Of a stretch of 60,000 bases of DNA, positions 22,835 to 34,770 are shown piece after piece. The DNA is taken from contig NC_088316.1 in assembly GCF_910592395.1 (NCBI RefSeq), positions 12,836,001 through 12,896,000 on the forward strand, given 5' to 3'. The first letter of the stretch is position 1. Each line of letters begins with the position of its first letter. Position numbers and translations under genes: made by a program. A model generated the notes under the pieces. The model was not told the origin of the DNA. It worked only from the letters and a program-made list of their open reading frames with translations, and did not search any database. Source of the stretch: Lineus longissimus (lineage: Eukaryota > Nemertea > Pilidiophora > Heteronemertea > Lineidae).

Positions 22835-23668
22835 TAGGCCATGGGACGAGTGTGAAAAATGTGAAGTTCCGTTTGACAAATTAGCGGGCAAATTGAAAAC
22901 AGTCGTTTTGGGGTAATATGGGGGTGCTGATTTCAAAAATCAATTTTTCTCCCTCGTAAAGTTGCACATTAAGTCAGAAATGAGACCCTTTAAAATAGGG
23001 CCTAATGGTCCCAGAGTAGGGGTCAAAAGGTTGATGTCATCGAAACATGTCAACATGGGTATCAAAATGAAGGTCTATGGGGTAATTTAACATTGCATAG
23101 TTTTTGGCCCCCTTAACGAACCGTGGGACCCCCAGGGATGGTCAAAAAGGGCAAAAGTGGAAACTTTGACCGCCTCCCATGAGCTTCATGGGCACTGCAT
23201 GTGGATAAAAACTGTTTTATTCGACAGTACTCACAAAGACCTTTTCATAGATACCCATGACGACAACCTATACGATTACTGTCAAATAAAACAGTTTTTA
23301 TCCATATGAAGATCGTGGGACAGGGTCAAAGTTACCACTTTTGCCCTTTTTAACCCTCCCTGGAGGGTCCCACGGTTCGTTAAGGGGGCCAAAAACTATG
23401 CAATGTTAAATTACCCCATAGACCTTCATTTTGATACCCATTTTGACATGTTTCGATGACATCAACTTTTTGACCCCTACTTTGGGACCATTAGGCCCTA
23501 TTAAGGGTCTCATTTCTGACTTAATGTGCAACTTTACGCGGGAGAAAAATTGATTTTTGAAATCAGCACCCCCATATTACCCAAAAACGACTGTTTTCAA
23601 TTTGCCCGCTAATTTGTCAAACGGAATCCTTTTTCTAGACACATTTTTGCCACTCGTCCCATGGCCTA
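22835..23668. mobile_element. 834-bp fold-back (inverted-repeat) element with 3-bp target duplication
   Basis: The arms 22835-23232 and 23277-23668 are reverse complements at high identity, with a central loop of about 45 bases. The ends are TAGGCCATGGGACGAG and CTCGTCCCATGGCCTA. GTG flanks both sides (22832-22834 and 23669-23671). A related sequence at 24923-24956 has the flanks joined with a single GTG, which looks like an empty site. There is no transposase, so it is a non-autonomous DNA-transposon-like element. Confidence 0.85.
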
Positions 23669-23887
23669 GTGGTAATGGCACCTCAGTGCCACCTAAGGTC
23701 TCGTTAGGGAGTTTTTCCCAAATGTAATATTGCCAATTGGGCCGGACAATCACGAAAACCCCCAAATATTATACATTTCTTCCTGAATAATTCTTACAGT
23801 GACCATTCCCCCATGAAAGACAGTTGCTTACGCTACACAAAAATCAAAAAAAAATCGAGGGTCAACCATTGAACTTAGTTTCCTTGC

Positions 23888-24070
23888 GCAGATGGATCTT
23901 TGGCGATTTTATGAGCCGAAAAATAATCGAGATGACCCCATGCTCATGACGTGACGAGAGCAAATCTTACGGTTGGGGTGTAAATCCGCTATAATGCAGA
24001 CATCATCGGGGCCAACAACTATTTCTTTTGACCCAGCCGGAGTCTTTCAAACAATTGATTGATTGACTCT
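23888..24070. repeat. Interspersed repeat, copy 1
   Basis: Direct repeat of 24859-25094, sharing gatctttggcgattttatga and caacaactatttcttttgac. This copy lacks the 54-base segment at 24913-24966 that contains the empty target site. Confidence 0.8.
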
Positions 24071-24858
24071 GACCCTGCTGACCTCGATTTTTATAAACTT
24101 TTAAAAAAGCCCATTCAAACGGTTAAATCAACTGCAATGATATCTCTTTTATATCACTGAGGTACATAAATACGATATGTTGAGAAAAATCTGTACAACT
24201 ATCGAAATATACGATTACTTGGAACTATTTCGGTCAATCACTTTGCCACCTCCGCGACATCGTCACAATTGCGACGCGCTCGTTTGCATACCGCATATCT
24301 CCATTTGGCATGAACGCCTTGACGGTTCAGCGCTAGGAGTGTTTGACTGTTGATCGGCTGGTCACGGGTTCGACTCCCGGTGAATCTGCCGCAGTTTTCT
24401 CTTTTTTTCTTCTTCCTTTTCTTGTAATCTAATCATCCATGTACAGATGTCGAAATTTTCATTTTCATTATTATCATTATCATACCCCGCACCCAAACTT
24501 TTCGAACTGCAGCACATACTGATTTCGGGCGTTCGGATACTACCGAGGATCGTTCGAATCGGCAGCTGGTATTTTCGAGGATACATTGGGGCAAAAAAGT
24601 ATTAGTGTCGGGCCGTGTCTTTTTCAATCAGATTTAGTCAAAGGGTATCCTCAGCTTCAGTCTTTTTATACTCCTTCGTCATATCGAAAGGCGAATGATA
24701 TTGAAAACCACTCTTGCCTAGATGGTTATGGGGGTCTGTTTTGTCCCCCCCCCCCGAGAAATGTTGTTCTTAGGACGCAGGTCGTTTCCATCTTCATAAA
24801 TGGGTCCAACCTGTTCCAAATACTATTTACTTTGACGCCCTGGTCTTAGTGTCCAAGT
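24071..24858. other. Intergenic stretch with a tRNA-like segment
   Basis: 24324-24387 carries a T-arm-like cgggttcgactcccg and short complementary ends (ggttca/tgaatc) but is only about 64 bases long, so it is at best a decayed tRNA-derived SINE head. Nothing else is recognised. Confidence 0.4.
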
Positions 24859-25094
24859 GCAGACGGATCTTTGGCGATTTTATGAGCCGAGAAATAATCG
24901 AGATGACCCCATGTTTTCGCATCTATCTGCCGGTGGTAATGGCATCTCAGTGCCACCTCAACGTGCTCATGACGTGACGAGAGCAAATCTTACGGGTGGG
25001 GTGGAAATCCGCCATATTGCTGATATCATCGGCGCCAACAACTATTTCTTTTGACCCTGCCGGAGACTTTCAAAAAAATTGATCGATTGACTCT
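24859..25094. repeat. Interspersed repeat, copy 2, with empty target site
   Basis: Second copy of the repeat at 23888. It includes ctatctgccggtggtaatgg (24923-24942), the uninterrupted version of the fold-back element's flanks. Confidence 0.8.
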
Positions 25095-25160
25095 AAGGTC
25101 TCATTAGGGAGCTTTTTTTTATTCATGCGCGCCCCCCCCCCCTCCCCTAACCGTAGTTCC

Positions 25161-26262
25161 TAATATGTAAAGTCAAGGACTTAGTGAGCCCCCCTTTAGG
25201 TCGGGGGAGCTCCCCCGAACCCCCCTACGAGCATATGTTAAATGCAAGCTCTAACAACTACAGCTGTTACAATGGGGGGACACCCCCCCAAACCCCCCTC
25301 CGTCGACATAGGTTTTTACCAGTGCGTTGGGGGGAAGCTCCCCCCAAACCCCCCCCCCCCCCGGTGGACAGTCAACTAGCCCTTCTGTGTCATACTGCTG
25401 GAGGGGGGGGGTGCGATGGGACCATCCATATAGTTCCTTCCGACACATTTTTGTTTTGGTAATGTAATACATTGTGATTGTCCTTATTCACGGGAATCGG
25501 GCGTTTCCAGTGATATACGACACAAATGGGTTGTCCTCATGCATTCACTTTCGAAACGCATTTTAAAATAGATGTTACGTCCTGTTAATGGGGCACGTCA
25601 TCATCGCGTACATTTGGGAAAAACTCCCTAACGAGACCGGAGCAGACGGCTGAAAGTAGTTTAATTATTGGCCGCTAGGGTACAGAATGTACGTCGCTCA
25701 CCCTTGTCGCTCACCCGAATTTTTCACGCAACTATAGCTAAATAGAGCTAGTTCTAGTTTGTGATTCAATTTGATACTTCAGATTTGGGCAGAAGACCAA
25801 TATAACTTAGTCGTCAGTGTGGTTTTAAGCTGGAAAAACGTATTTGTTTTTCTTAAAGTGCCTTTTTTGGACGGGTGTGTGCGATTGTTTTGTTTTTATG
25901 TCACGTGACCTCGATCATGTCGACACAAAATTGAAATAAACCACCCTTTTCTGTCATTATTTAGGACGGATATTTCTCTGATAAAAATATTAATATAATT
26001 GGCCAATTTCTTAGGCATATGATGTAGCGAATTACCATGAAGATTTGAATTAATTTAAATTAATTTCAACGAATGGGATAGCAACCACCACCGCCGGAGA
26101 TCGCGGAGAAATCGGTAAACTCAACGGAGTTAATTCAGAAAAATACCAAAAAAAATTGTTTGTAGGATATACAATCTCTCTTTATTTCTCATCATTCATT
26201 TACATTATCTACTCCCGCACACACGTGTATCTTAAGAGCCCCTCCTAAAGGGGGTCTTATAA
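25161..26262 (+). repeat. 1.1-kb dispersed repeat R1
   Basis: About 95% identical to 40551-41629. Both start taatatgtaaagtcaa and end ctaaagggg..cttataa. The ends carry an inverted gcccccctttagg motif. The first 250 bases are G/C-tract-rich (gggggagctccccc). A 30-base stretch near 25614 is the reverse complement of 23697-23726. It holds no coding capacity, so it is probably a non-autonomous mobile element or the 5' end of a larger one. Confidence 0.8.
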
Positions 26263-26280
26263 TCGGTTTGATGTTGATAT

Positions 26281-26951
26281 GATGAGTTTACAAGGTGTTG
26301 AAGTCGTATCAGGGTTGTTCCTAAATGTGCTTGGTGATCTTAAATCACTCGGGGTGCATGTCTATTTTGATAAGACGTCATCGTATTTCCAAGATTACCC
26401 AATCATCAAGGAGAGCATCACATCCTACGAGAACCTGAACCTGCTGATTTCTTGGTTCACCGTCTTCCTCCAGAACAACTCCATATCGATATTGGAGAAA
26501 CTGGAACTAAATGGCTGCTTCCTGCATCGCGATGCCCTCCCTCCCTGAACTCAAACAAAACATCATCAACCATAAGTATCTCCGCGCCATCTCACTCGCC
26601 GGTCAGAATGAGGGCGCTCCGATACACCATGAAGGTACAAACGCACTTGCAGAGATTCTGTTACGGAAGAACTTTGATGAAGTCTCGCTTGACCTGAACA
26701 GCTTCTTCACGCACCAACCTGACAAGTACAGCCTCAAAGACAGCCGCGTCAAATTCGACACAATGCAGTTTGAAAACGAGCTGATCATTGCGAAGCTTTT
26801 GAAGGCGATGCAGGGCAATGGCAAGTCGAAGCAGGTGAAGCTGGTGTGTCGCCAGATCGATTGTGATCTACTTGGCCACATGGCTGACTTCGTCGAGGGC
26901 TGCCTGTCATTGACCTCGCTTGATTTACAGTATATCCCACCAACAAACTAG
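26281..26951 (+). pseudogene. Leucine-rich-repeat-like fragment, frameshifted
   Basis: Frame 1 (26281-26548) reads MMSLQGVEVVSGLFLNVL..ISILEKLELNGCFL. A shift near 26540 moves into frame 3 (LPELKQNI..YLRAISLAGQNEG..FDEVSLDLNSFF..LTSLDLQYIP), ending at 26951. The spacing of L-x-x-L-x-L segments resembles ribonuclease-inhibitor-type LRRs of NLR-like proteins, without a clean consensus. It starts 18 bases after repeat R1, so it may be captured by a mobile element. Family assignment is tentative. Confidence 0.4.
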
Positions 26952-26961
26952 CATTCATGAG

Positions 26962-27277
26962 GGAGAGGAGGGTTCAATCTCCGGTTGGACCTTGATGTTT
27001 TTCCTCTGTTACATTTGGCGCCCAACGTGGTAAAAGGGTACTTATAATTTGTTTAGATGTTGGTGTGTCTTTGGAAAATGAATTAACCCTTTGTATCACG
27101 GAAGAACCCGGTTGTGAGGACACAACTTTCCAGAACAGGGGGAGTATGTAGTGGTGGCATCATTCCTACTAGCCCAGGCTAGAGGGAAATTCCCTTTAGC
27201 GGTAGAGTGATGGCCTTATAAGCGAGAGGTCCCGGGTTCAATGCCCGGTTGGACCTTGATGTTTTTCCTCTGTTACA
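26962..27277 (+). mobile_element. TRIM-like miniature LTR retroelement relic
   Basis: A truncated 5' LTR end (26962-27013, ending ctctgttaca) is followed by tttggcgcccaacgtgg, a primer-binding site typical of Ty3-like elements. After 116 bases of internal sequence comes a polypurine tract (agggggag, 27137-27144) and a 3' LTR (27147-27277) that begins TG and ends CA with the same terminal 45 bases. No gag or pol remains. The LTR holds a tRNA-like segment (27197-27247) with A-box-like tagcggtagagtg and B-box-like ggttcaatgcc. Confidence 0.7.
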
Positions 27278-28493
27278 AACAGCTGAAAGAGTGTGTCCTC
27301 CCTCTTGATCTGCTCTGAGAGACTGAGTTCAATTGATCACAATCAAGTTAGAGACTGACTTTTGTTGTTGCGGGGAGACATTTAGTGTTGCCTGATTCCG
27401 ATGTCTCAACAATTTAATGTTGTGGGGATGTCCAAGGTTAACTTATTTCCGAAACATGACCGGATAAGTTCAAGAAGAACTGTTTGCTCGGTGGTAATGT
27501 ACTCATTATCATGTGCATCTTCTGACAGTCCAGGCAAAACTGGTTTGTTACCAATTCATTATACCAAGTTTCGTTGCACGAGGTGGAGGTGGGCTGTTTG
27601 GGCTGATGCATTAAGAATGTGGAGGACGAAGCTTTACAACAGTATCCACACGAGTCGGTCTATCATTGCTTGTCTTTCTCTCCATTCTCTTCAGAATGTT
27701 CCAAATCGACAAGGAATCCGACCCATTTTGGTTTGCCCCTCTTGCTTGGTCAATGGTAGCTGTAGTTGATGTTAGTGCCATGTGCTAGGTGCAGGTTGAA
27801 AACCTCCACCAGTTGATTGGCGCACAATGAATGTGCACGTATCTCAATAGGTGCTTGGAGGATCTTTGGTAATTTCTGCATTTTTCTAAACGTAGAAATG
27901 ATTGTACTGTACTTACATTGTAGAGAAACCTAGTTTGGTTGCTATGGTTACAGTGTTTCTTCCAGAAATAGATTCAAGGGTGGACAGGAGTGGTGAAATT
28001 TGTAGTCCAGTTTAATTTCTTGGTCAAAATCCATATTTCCATCTTTGGGCTTTTTGAGGGGAAGAGATACCTCCTGTCTGCCCCTTTGGAGGGAGGAACC
28101 CTGTAGCATACATTTTAGATTTGCTATGTTTTACAAATGGTGTCGTGTCAAATATCTGTAAATACTTGTAATTTAGATACATACGTGTACATCTATAGCT
28201 TTTATAATAAACATGATGTCCATGTGTCAACTTGCCGAGATTTAGTTTCATACAAACTTTATCAAATACATATGACGAGTTTGACTGTGGCCAACTCCAC
28301 AGCTGCAGGTAACAGTGATGTCAATACAGTGTCAAGGTGCATGCGTTACATGTCTGCTTCAGATGACAGGTAAAATAGGTCTTTTGTGCAGGTGCCACTC
28401 TACCGGGCTAATCATGTTGAAATAGTATAATCATGTTGCTCTGTATTCAGTTCAATTCTGATGTTGACAGCATGGTCTGGCCGGACTTCTCCA
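27278..28493. other. Intergenic stretch, nothing recognised
   Basis: An open frame of 122 codons at 27401 has no recognisable motif and looks fortuitous. No repeat or RNA gene was identified. Confidence 0.4.
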
Positions 28494-29992
28494 GAGCATG
28501 TGCTCCAGAACTGCCCACTCTGAGACACCGAGTACACTCGGGACGCAGTGGACCGGCCTCGTCCTTCACCCTAAGGAGACCAAATAAGGATGACGCGGTG
28601 GGCTGCCCAAGGAGTCTATCACTGAGAGATTGGCCACATGGCCATACGATGCACCACGCGGGATCAAGGGAAATATAAGTCGAATGATAAGAAGCCGGAC
28701 TGAATATTTTACCAACGAGACAATCAAGTGGAAAAACTTAAACAAGACCAACAAAATGATACTTCATATACATGTAGCTCTGAAAAGGTGAAGCATTTTG
28801 TCACAGTGCGCAATCCAACGGGTAAGTACTTCGAACCAAATGCATTTACCGGTATATAGTACATGTAATTTCGAAAAATTCAAATGCCCGCCAGCCATTA
28901 GGAGCGAAGGAGATTGGAGAGCGACCACGTGTTGGTATGACACTATTTAGCCGGTTGGGCGCCCTATGTGAATAGACGAACCAAATCCCGCTAAATAGCG
29001 TCTTCACAGTATTTACGCCGTGGTATCTCATTCATTACGTTTTCATGTAGGAGGGATGACATGACGGCGGTAACTGCAGTGGTTTCCGGTAGCACTGTCA
29101 TTTCACAGGATTAGCCAAATCGAATGCACTGCATCGACCCTGTGAAAAGACGGTAGTCTCCCGACTCTGATCCATCAATAAAAAAACTGTCCTGTTCGTT
29201 AAAGGGACAATATGACGAGTTTGAAATTAAGCACCCCTCAAACGAGCAATTTGAAAAGTCGCTCATCTTCAACGAGCAATATGACAAGTCGCTCATCGTA
29301 AACGAGCAATATTTAAATATCCCTTTTTGCGGTGGTAATTACAGGTGCCTGGTAACAAGAACTGGTGATCTCATGGACCGGCATAGCTGCTACCGAGTAA
29401 CCAGCGGTCAACCCAAGGATAGTGATGCTCTTGTCGCATATATCAGCGATTATAATCGCAGGTCGCAGCGACAAAAAAATCACGGATAACGAATGTCGGG
29501 TTTCGAACCCGGGCCGCCCGGTTTAGGCGGATTCGAGCTCAATCTAAAAAGCTGTCTTTCGTGACAACCTTTTGGGGCCAAAGTAAAAATGCTATCTTAT
29601 CGTGAGGAATAAAGTAATAACATGATTACTGAATTAAATCACGACGAGAAAAGCCCAAGAGCAGTTGTTGTAGTTCACCACTTTTAACCTAGGCGACCAG
29701 ATTTGCTTTGTGGTAACTCGGTCCTTCACTTTGGAGGCAAGTGAAGAACGAAATTATTTTTACAAGTTAGGAGCAGTTGACAGGATATTCTCGTTACCAA
29801 TGTCATATCTTGTTTTGGAGGAACTATTCTTGTGCATACCTCTGTTTTATGTGAAGTAAACACCTTACCTATCACGATAAGACAATTTTTACTCCCCCAA
29901 AATGTTGTCACTATGCTCGCTTTGGATTTGCCTAAACCGGCTTCAAAAGGTTTCAACAGTCTTTTCCTGATTAAGGAGAGTCGTCTTTTGCC

Positions 29993-30176
29993 GTGTTCAC
30001 ACTAGCGTTTTAAACTGAATTGAATGCGCATTAACGCCTTGATTCGAGTGTGTTCACACTAGAGCCACCTTGATGCGAATTGAATCCGAACTAACGAGTA
30101 CGGTTCTTAAAGCGTATTGAAATCCGATTCAGCAATTCCACATCGGCTTATTCCGAATCAACTTTAGTGTGAGCAG
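29993..30176. mobile_element. Short inverted-repeat (MITE-like) element within copy A
   Basis: Bounded by tgttcacacta and tagtgtgagca, about 184 bases, with an internal gtgttcacactag. The same element occurs in copy B (about 35950-36136), so it predates the duplication. No target duplication is evident. Confidence 0.4.
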
Positions 30177-30392
30177 ATCAAATCGCATTAACCAGGTCGG
30201 TTTCCTGTGGCGCATGCGCAGTCCTGTTCCGCACATTTAGGTTGCAGCACGGTGCACTCCGGACGCAGTGGACCGGTCTCGTTGATCACCCGATGAGACA
30301 CTGGTAGTGTAAATATAAGACGAAAGAGACTGTCCGGGAGTCTACCGCATGGTGGCGTGTTCGGCCTTTTCGCGTACATCAACTTGGCTCTT

Positions 30393-30398
30393 TTTATT
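30393..30398 (-). other. Polyadenylation signal, GPCR copy A
   Basis: AATAAA on the minus strand, 69 bases past the stop. It is conserved in copy B at 36343-36348. Confidence 0.65.
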
Positions 30399-30466
30399 GT
30401 ATGGTATACTGTCATTACCAAAAGAACATAGAAGTTACTGTGTCTCACTGTTTTTCCTCTTGCTTT

Positions 30467-31982
30467 TCACTTTTTAGAACACAAAAATATATTTTCCAGT
30501 CTTTGTTTAACGTCACTTCTATATTTTCTACCGCCTCCTATGCAGTAAAGATAAAAATTGATTCCGAAATTCATCTCCCATATATTTAGTAACAGGAAAT
30601 GTTGACAGTAGTAACGCAGACTCCAGTATTCGTCCTTCATGTTGTAGACATCTTTGACTTCTTTGATTCCAATGATTACGTCAAACATTCTAAACGGAAT
30701 GGACGTCATGACGTAAGCAATGCTGACAAGGATAAGCATTCGTGTCAAATACGCCGTCTCCTTTTCTCGTGTTTTCTGCCCTTCCTTACTGACACCCATT
30801 TTGCTGCTCTTCTTCGATGCCGCGTGGAGGATTTTAAAAATCCATACATTACAGAAAACGATGATGACGAAGGGCAGAATCGTCCCCACGGCCAGTTGCA
30901 AAGAGTTCCCGAGTGTCTCCAATTCGGGGGCGTGTTCAACTGTCATGCGCATAATACCCTGGCCTGAAATTCAAAATTATGGAAGCCCCTCAATGCTCAT
31001 CGATCTCGGCCAATGAAACTGTGGTGTCTGAGAGTTTGATCGGTTGCCAAGGACAACGAATTAAATTTGCTCTGCTGCAGAAGTATCAAAAATGTACATC
31101 ATGCCTTAGCGCCATTACAAATGCAAGTAATAAGATTAAACAACATGCAAGCAAAAAACATTGAATCCGACTGCGTGTACAAACGTGGGGTGTTATTCGA
31201 ACTCAAAAATGCATGATCTTTTGTGGTGTGTCGCCTATAATGACTATGACTAATGTCCTTACCCGTTCTTTCATCCGGGATGTACTTGAAGGTGAAAAAT
31301 ATGTAAAGATTTGTAGTAAAGATCAAAACGGATGTAACGCCAATGGTCAAACAGGCGCGGCGTGTTGTGCAGAGTCTGGGAGCAGCCATCGGGAATTTGA
31401 CAACAATCAGCCTATCAATGGTCATCTCGGCGAGTAAAAAGCCGGAAAGGATTGCAAAGGAATAAGCTAGGTACCAAATTAATCTGAAATACACGACAAA
31501 GTATGGTAACAGCAGTAAAGTACGAAACAATGATTCCGCTTCCCCTGTGAATTAGCTTGGCGTTTTCAATTATTTTAATTTCTTGTAACTGATTTTTAGA
31601 CAAAGCCAAGGGACATGATGAATTTTCCCAGCTAGCTTGTTTTGCATTTATTGTCATGATAGCCTACTCACTTCATGTCCAATACAGTAGGCGGATTCGT
31701 GTCCCAGATATGGAAGAATATCCTCCAAGTCAGCTCTTCTGTCAGGACACCTGAATCAGCCAAAGCGAGAGCAGTCATGAAATTACAGGTCGAAATTCGC
31801 CTATTGTCCTTCTGTAGTGTTATCAAAATTGACATTGCATTCCCGAAAAGTCCAGCGGTTATGACGGCGATCCAGGAGTACTTCGTGACGATGATGTATA
31901 CAGTGCGGAGGACCAGCACCGCCGGGTCGACAGTGCACGGAGTGGGCTCTGTGCCGGCGACCGATGATTCTGCCATCTTCAT
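30467..31982 (-). CDS. Rhodopsin-like (class A) G protein-coupled receptor, copy A
   Basis: Three exons, 31672-31982, 31263-31483 and 30467-30963 (311, 221 and 497 nt, phases 2 and 1), giving 342 aa in seven membrane segments. TM1 has GLFGNAMSILITL with the conserved Asn. TM2 has ALALADSGVL. TM3 ends TIDRL in place of DRY. The third loop is basic (KKSSKMGVSKEGQKTREKE). TM6 has the unusual MTSIPFR, and TM7 has NFGINFYLY in place of NPxxY. It resembles invertebrate peptide receptors, but the ligand is unknown. The start MKMAES was chosen because copy B has an in-frame stop just upstream. AATAAA lies at 30393-30398. Confidence 0.88.
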
Positions 31983-32244
31983 CGCGGCGAACCCTCCGTT
32001 GCAAATTAAATGTGCTGGTATTGAAGTGAGTTCAAAGATGATGACGGTCATGAAGAGGAAATTTGATCCATCGAGAAAATAGGGAGTAATTATCTACAAA
32101 TCTTACTCTGTACAATGTAGACATGACTGCACCAATTAGATTGGTAATTCGATTACTTAATCATAAATGAGGAACATCATTCTTTCTCTTCGTTCTGAGC
32201 TCGCATTTTCATGATTCCGTATCAATTAACTGTCAAGTCGACCG

Positions 32245-32452
32245 TAGAGCTTTTTCTATTGGTGCACCAAAAATGTGGAATAAACTTCCAGCAACTATCA
32301 GAAACATCCAAGACATTGTTCCTTTCAAACGTTCCTTGAAACATTTCCTCTTTTCTGAAGCCTTCATGAGCAGTGATGCAGCGCTTTGAGCGATCCTAAT
32401 GGATCGGATACTGCGCTATACAAGACTCGTTATATATATATATATACACAAA
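32245..32452 (+). mobile_element. 3' end of an L2/CR1-like retrotransposon
   Basis: Encodes RRAFSIGAPKMWNKLPATIR and SFKRSLKHFL-type residues usual at the end of these reverse transcriptases. A hairpin around gcgctttgagcgatcc..tactgcgctatac and a TA-rich tail follow. It is 5' truncated and joins directly to the end of duplication copy A. Confidence 0.75.
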
Positions 32453-32798
32453 AGTGAATTAACCAACTTCCCATGTCCGTTACATTACGGGAGAAGGGTA
32501 CAACTTTTCGTCCACCTTCTGGACACAGAACTTTACAGACAGGCATTTTTTTTCTGAATAACCCGATGTACAGTACATTAGACTGTGCGGAGCAAGAGCA
32601 TGTGTACGGATCTAATACATGTTCATGCAACAAGAAGTTATACAATATTATACAAATTACAAATTACGAAAGTTTATTGAATCCGTATAAAATTTACATT
32701 TTACATGGGACGAAAATTATTATATGACAGTAGCCTCGGGGTGTACGCCAGGCACCATTACTGCTAGGTCGCTTTAAGCACGATGATTCCTCGAATAA

Positions 32799-33167
32799 TC
32801 ATCCTGAAATTTGCGAACGGGCGCGCCAACCCTGCGGTTTATTGCGAATGACTCTGTAGTCTGTACAATATGCAATCATCTGCGAAAAGCCTGGATTTTG
32901 AACCTTGGATTTTGAACAGACGATAGCTGGTAGGTCATTGATGTTGAGCAGGAATATTAAAGGCCATTGTACTGTCCCTTGTGGTACACCAGACTTTACT
33001 GTGACAGCATTGGAGCTGATGCATTCAACCAGGACTTGCTGGTTACGCTGGATTACAGTCCATTCTGGAATGTTCCCTCTTATTCCACAGTGGGTTAGCT
33101 TCCCCAGTACCTTTTTGTGTGGGACGGTATCGAACGCTTTCGAGAAGTCCATTATCACCATATCCAC
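32799..33167 (-). pseudogene. Non-LTR reverse transcriptase fragment, frameshifted
   Basis: DFSKAFDTVPHKKVLGKL and SGVPQGTVQWPLIFLLNIND are clear RT blocks 2 and 4. The F-A-D-D box is present but in another frame (codons 32877-32888). The shift is explained by a 14-base tandem duplication (ggattttgaac repeated, 32891-32917). It is a different family from the element at 7.5-10.4 kb. Confidence 0.85.
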
Positions 33168-34167
33168 TTACTGAAGTGTTTTCAAGATTGTTTTAGTGTT
33201 GTGTGTAATCTTCCACCAGTTGAAGGTGGGTTTCTAGCCAGATCTTAGCGTGACATCAGTTGAGTTTGTTTTCAGCAATTACCTTACAACGAGCTTCGCA
33301 AGAAGCGTGTTTTCGGGCGGGTAGGTATGATCACAATCCACAGGTGGCACTGCCAACTGAATTTCAGGGAAGGCCGTAGGCCTGAGCCTACCCGTTAAAA
33401 CCCTAAAATTAACTTCGGTAATATGCTTTACCAGTTCCATACTTGATAGGAACAATAATTCAATTTCAGCAAAGGCGGATGGGAAGTCATGGACCTATGG
33501 GTTAGGGTGGTCAGCTTCTTGCTTCAGAAGTCGGGTGTTGCTCAAAGTCGTGTATCTTCAGTTCTTGTAGATCTGGTTTCAATCCTAGGGAAGAAAGATG
33601 TAGGGGGTAGTGCGCCAATCTTCAATCTGTTGTATGTTCAATGCTTCAATCTGTTACGCTCCCTTATCATGTTTATGATGTCAGAGAAGCAAAGTTAGGA
33701 GTAATTTAACAGTTCCAATTTAGTTCTTCTTTCAGCTCGAATAACTTCCGACTTTGCTTCACAAAATTGGTCTACCACTAACACAACTGGACCAAATCAA
33801 GTTATCTTGTGGATACACCTTGTGGATACATGTATCAACAGCAGTGATTTTTTGCAAACCTCTTATCCAGGGGTACATGTCTCAATGATAGACGTTTGAG
33901 GGTTCATTGAAATTGCTGATGCTCGGCACTCCCCAAGCAGGTTGCTGATCCAGCCTAATATTGTCTCTGCCCCATTTTGGTCTTCCTGGTATCGTCCTTG
34001 GGTTTCTCCTTCATATACCTTCTTCGGTCGATGAACAACCATTGTATTGGTTTTGCTAATGGATGGAACATCTGTGATTTGCTAAAGACCTCCCCGGAGA
34101 CCTCTCTCCAGGCGAAGACCACCTCTGCCAGCTGGTCAGTCAGCATTTAGTTTGACTCCTTTCGCGT
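33168..34167. other. Intergenic stretch between the GPCR duplicates, nothing recognised
   Basis: No supported coding frame. It may be further decayed retrotransposon. Confidence 0.35.
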
Positions 34168-34770
34168 TGACGTCGCCACTGTTTAGGACGCCCGGTTTAC
34201 AATGCCCTTGATACAAAACTCTGTTGGTCGTATCAAGCAAACCCGAGTGTGATGACGACAGAAAGAGAAATTTACGATTCATCCAGCTAGCTCCAATTTT
34301 GATGAAGTCGGTAGAGAGCGGTTTCACGTGATGTCATCACCCATCACCTGCCATGCTGGAGGGACAGACAAAAGAAAGCATGTGCTCCAGAACTGCCCTC
34401 CAGAACTGCCCACTCTTGGACACCGAGTACACTCCGGACGCAGTGGACCGGCCTCGTCCCTCACCCTAGGGAGACCAAATAAGGATGACGCGATGGGCTG
34501 CCCAAGGAGTCTATCACCGAGAGATTGGCCACATGGCCATACGATGCATCACGCGGGATCAAGGGAAATATAAATCGAATGATAAGAAGCCGGACTGAAA
34601 AGGATGTAGTGAAATCCGAGATGACATGGACTTCGCAATATTTTACCAACGAGACAATCAAGTGGAAAAACTTAAACAAGACCAACAAAATGATACTTCA
34701 TATACATGTAGCTCTGAAAAGGTGAAGCATTTTGTCACAGTGCGAAATCCAACGCCATGTGAGGGCGCGA
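34168..34770. repeat. Interspersed segment B (copy of 43902-44505)
   Basis: Shares acgtcgccactgtttaggac and the later cggacgcagtggaccgg block with 43902-44505. The part from 34378 on is also the start of segmental duplication copy B, and is present in copy A from 28494. Confidence 0.85.

Larger units (their letters stand above)
28494..32244 (-). repeat. Segmental duplication, copy A (GPCR-bearing)
   Basis: Aligns with 34378-38203 over its length at about 95% or more, with a few indels; copy A lacks about 40 bases found near 34600 and about 35 near 34755. Sequence homology stops abruptly at gtcaagtcgaccgt. In copy A this is followed by a retrotransposon 3' end, in copy B by unrelated sequence. 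Confidence 0.9.

Noticed and set aside
24324-24387. tRNA gene
   Set aside because: The T-arm is good, but total length is about 64 bases and no normal anticodon arm can be drawn.
29480-29530. tRNA gene on the minus strand (cgggttcgaaacccg)
   Set aside because: Only a T-arm-like palindrome is present, with no acceptor or D arm; the same sequence is copied at about 35455 in the duplication.
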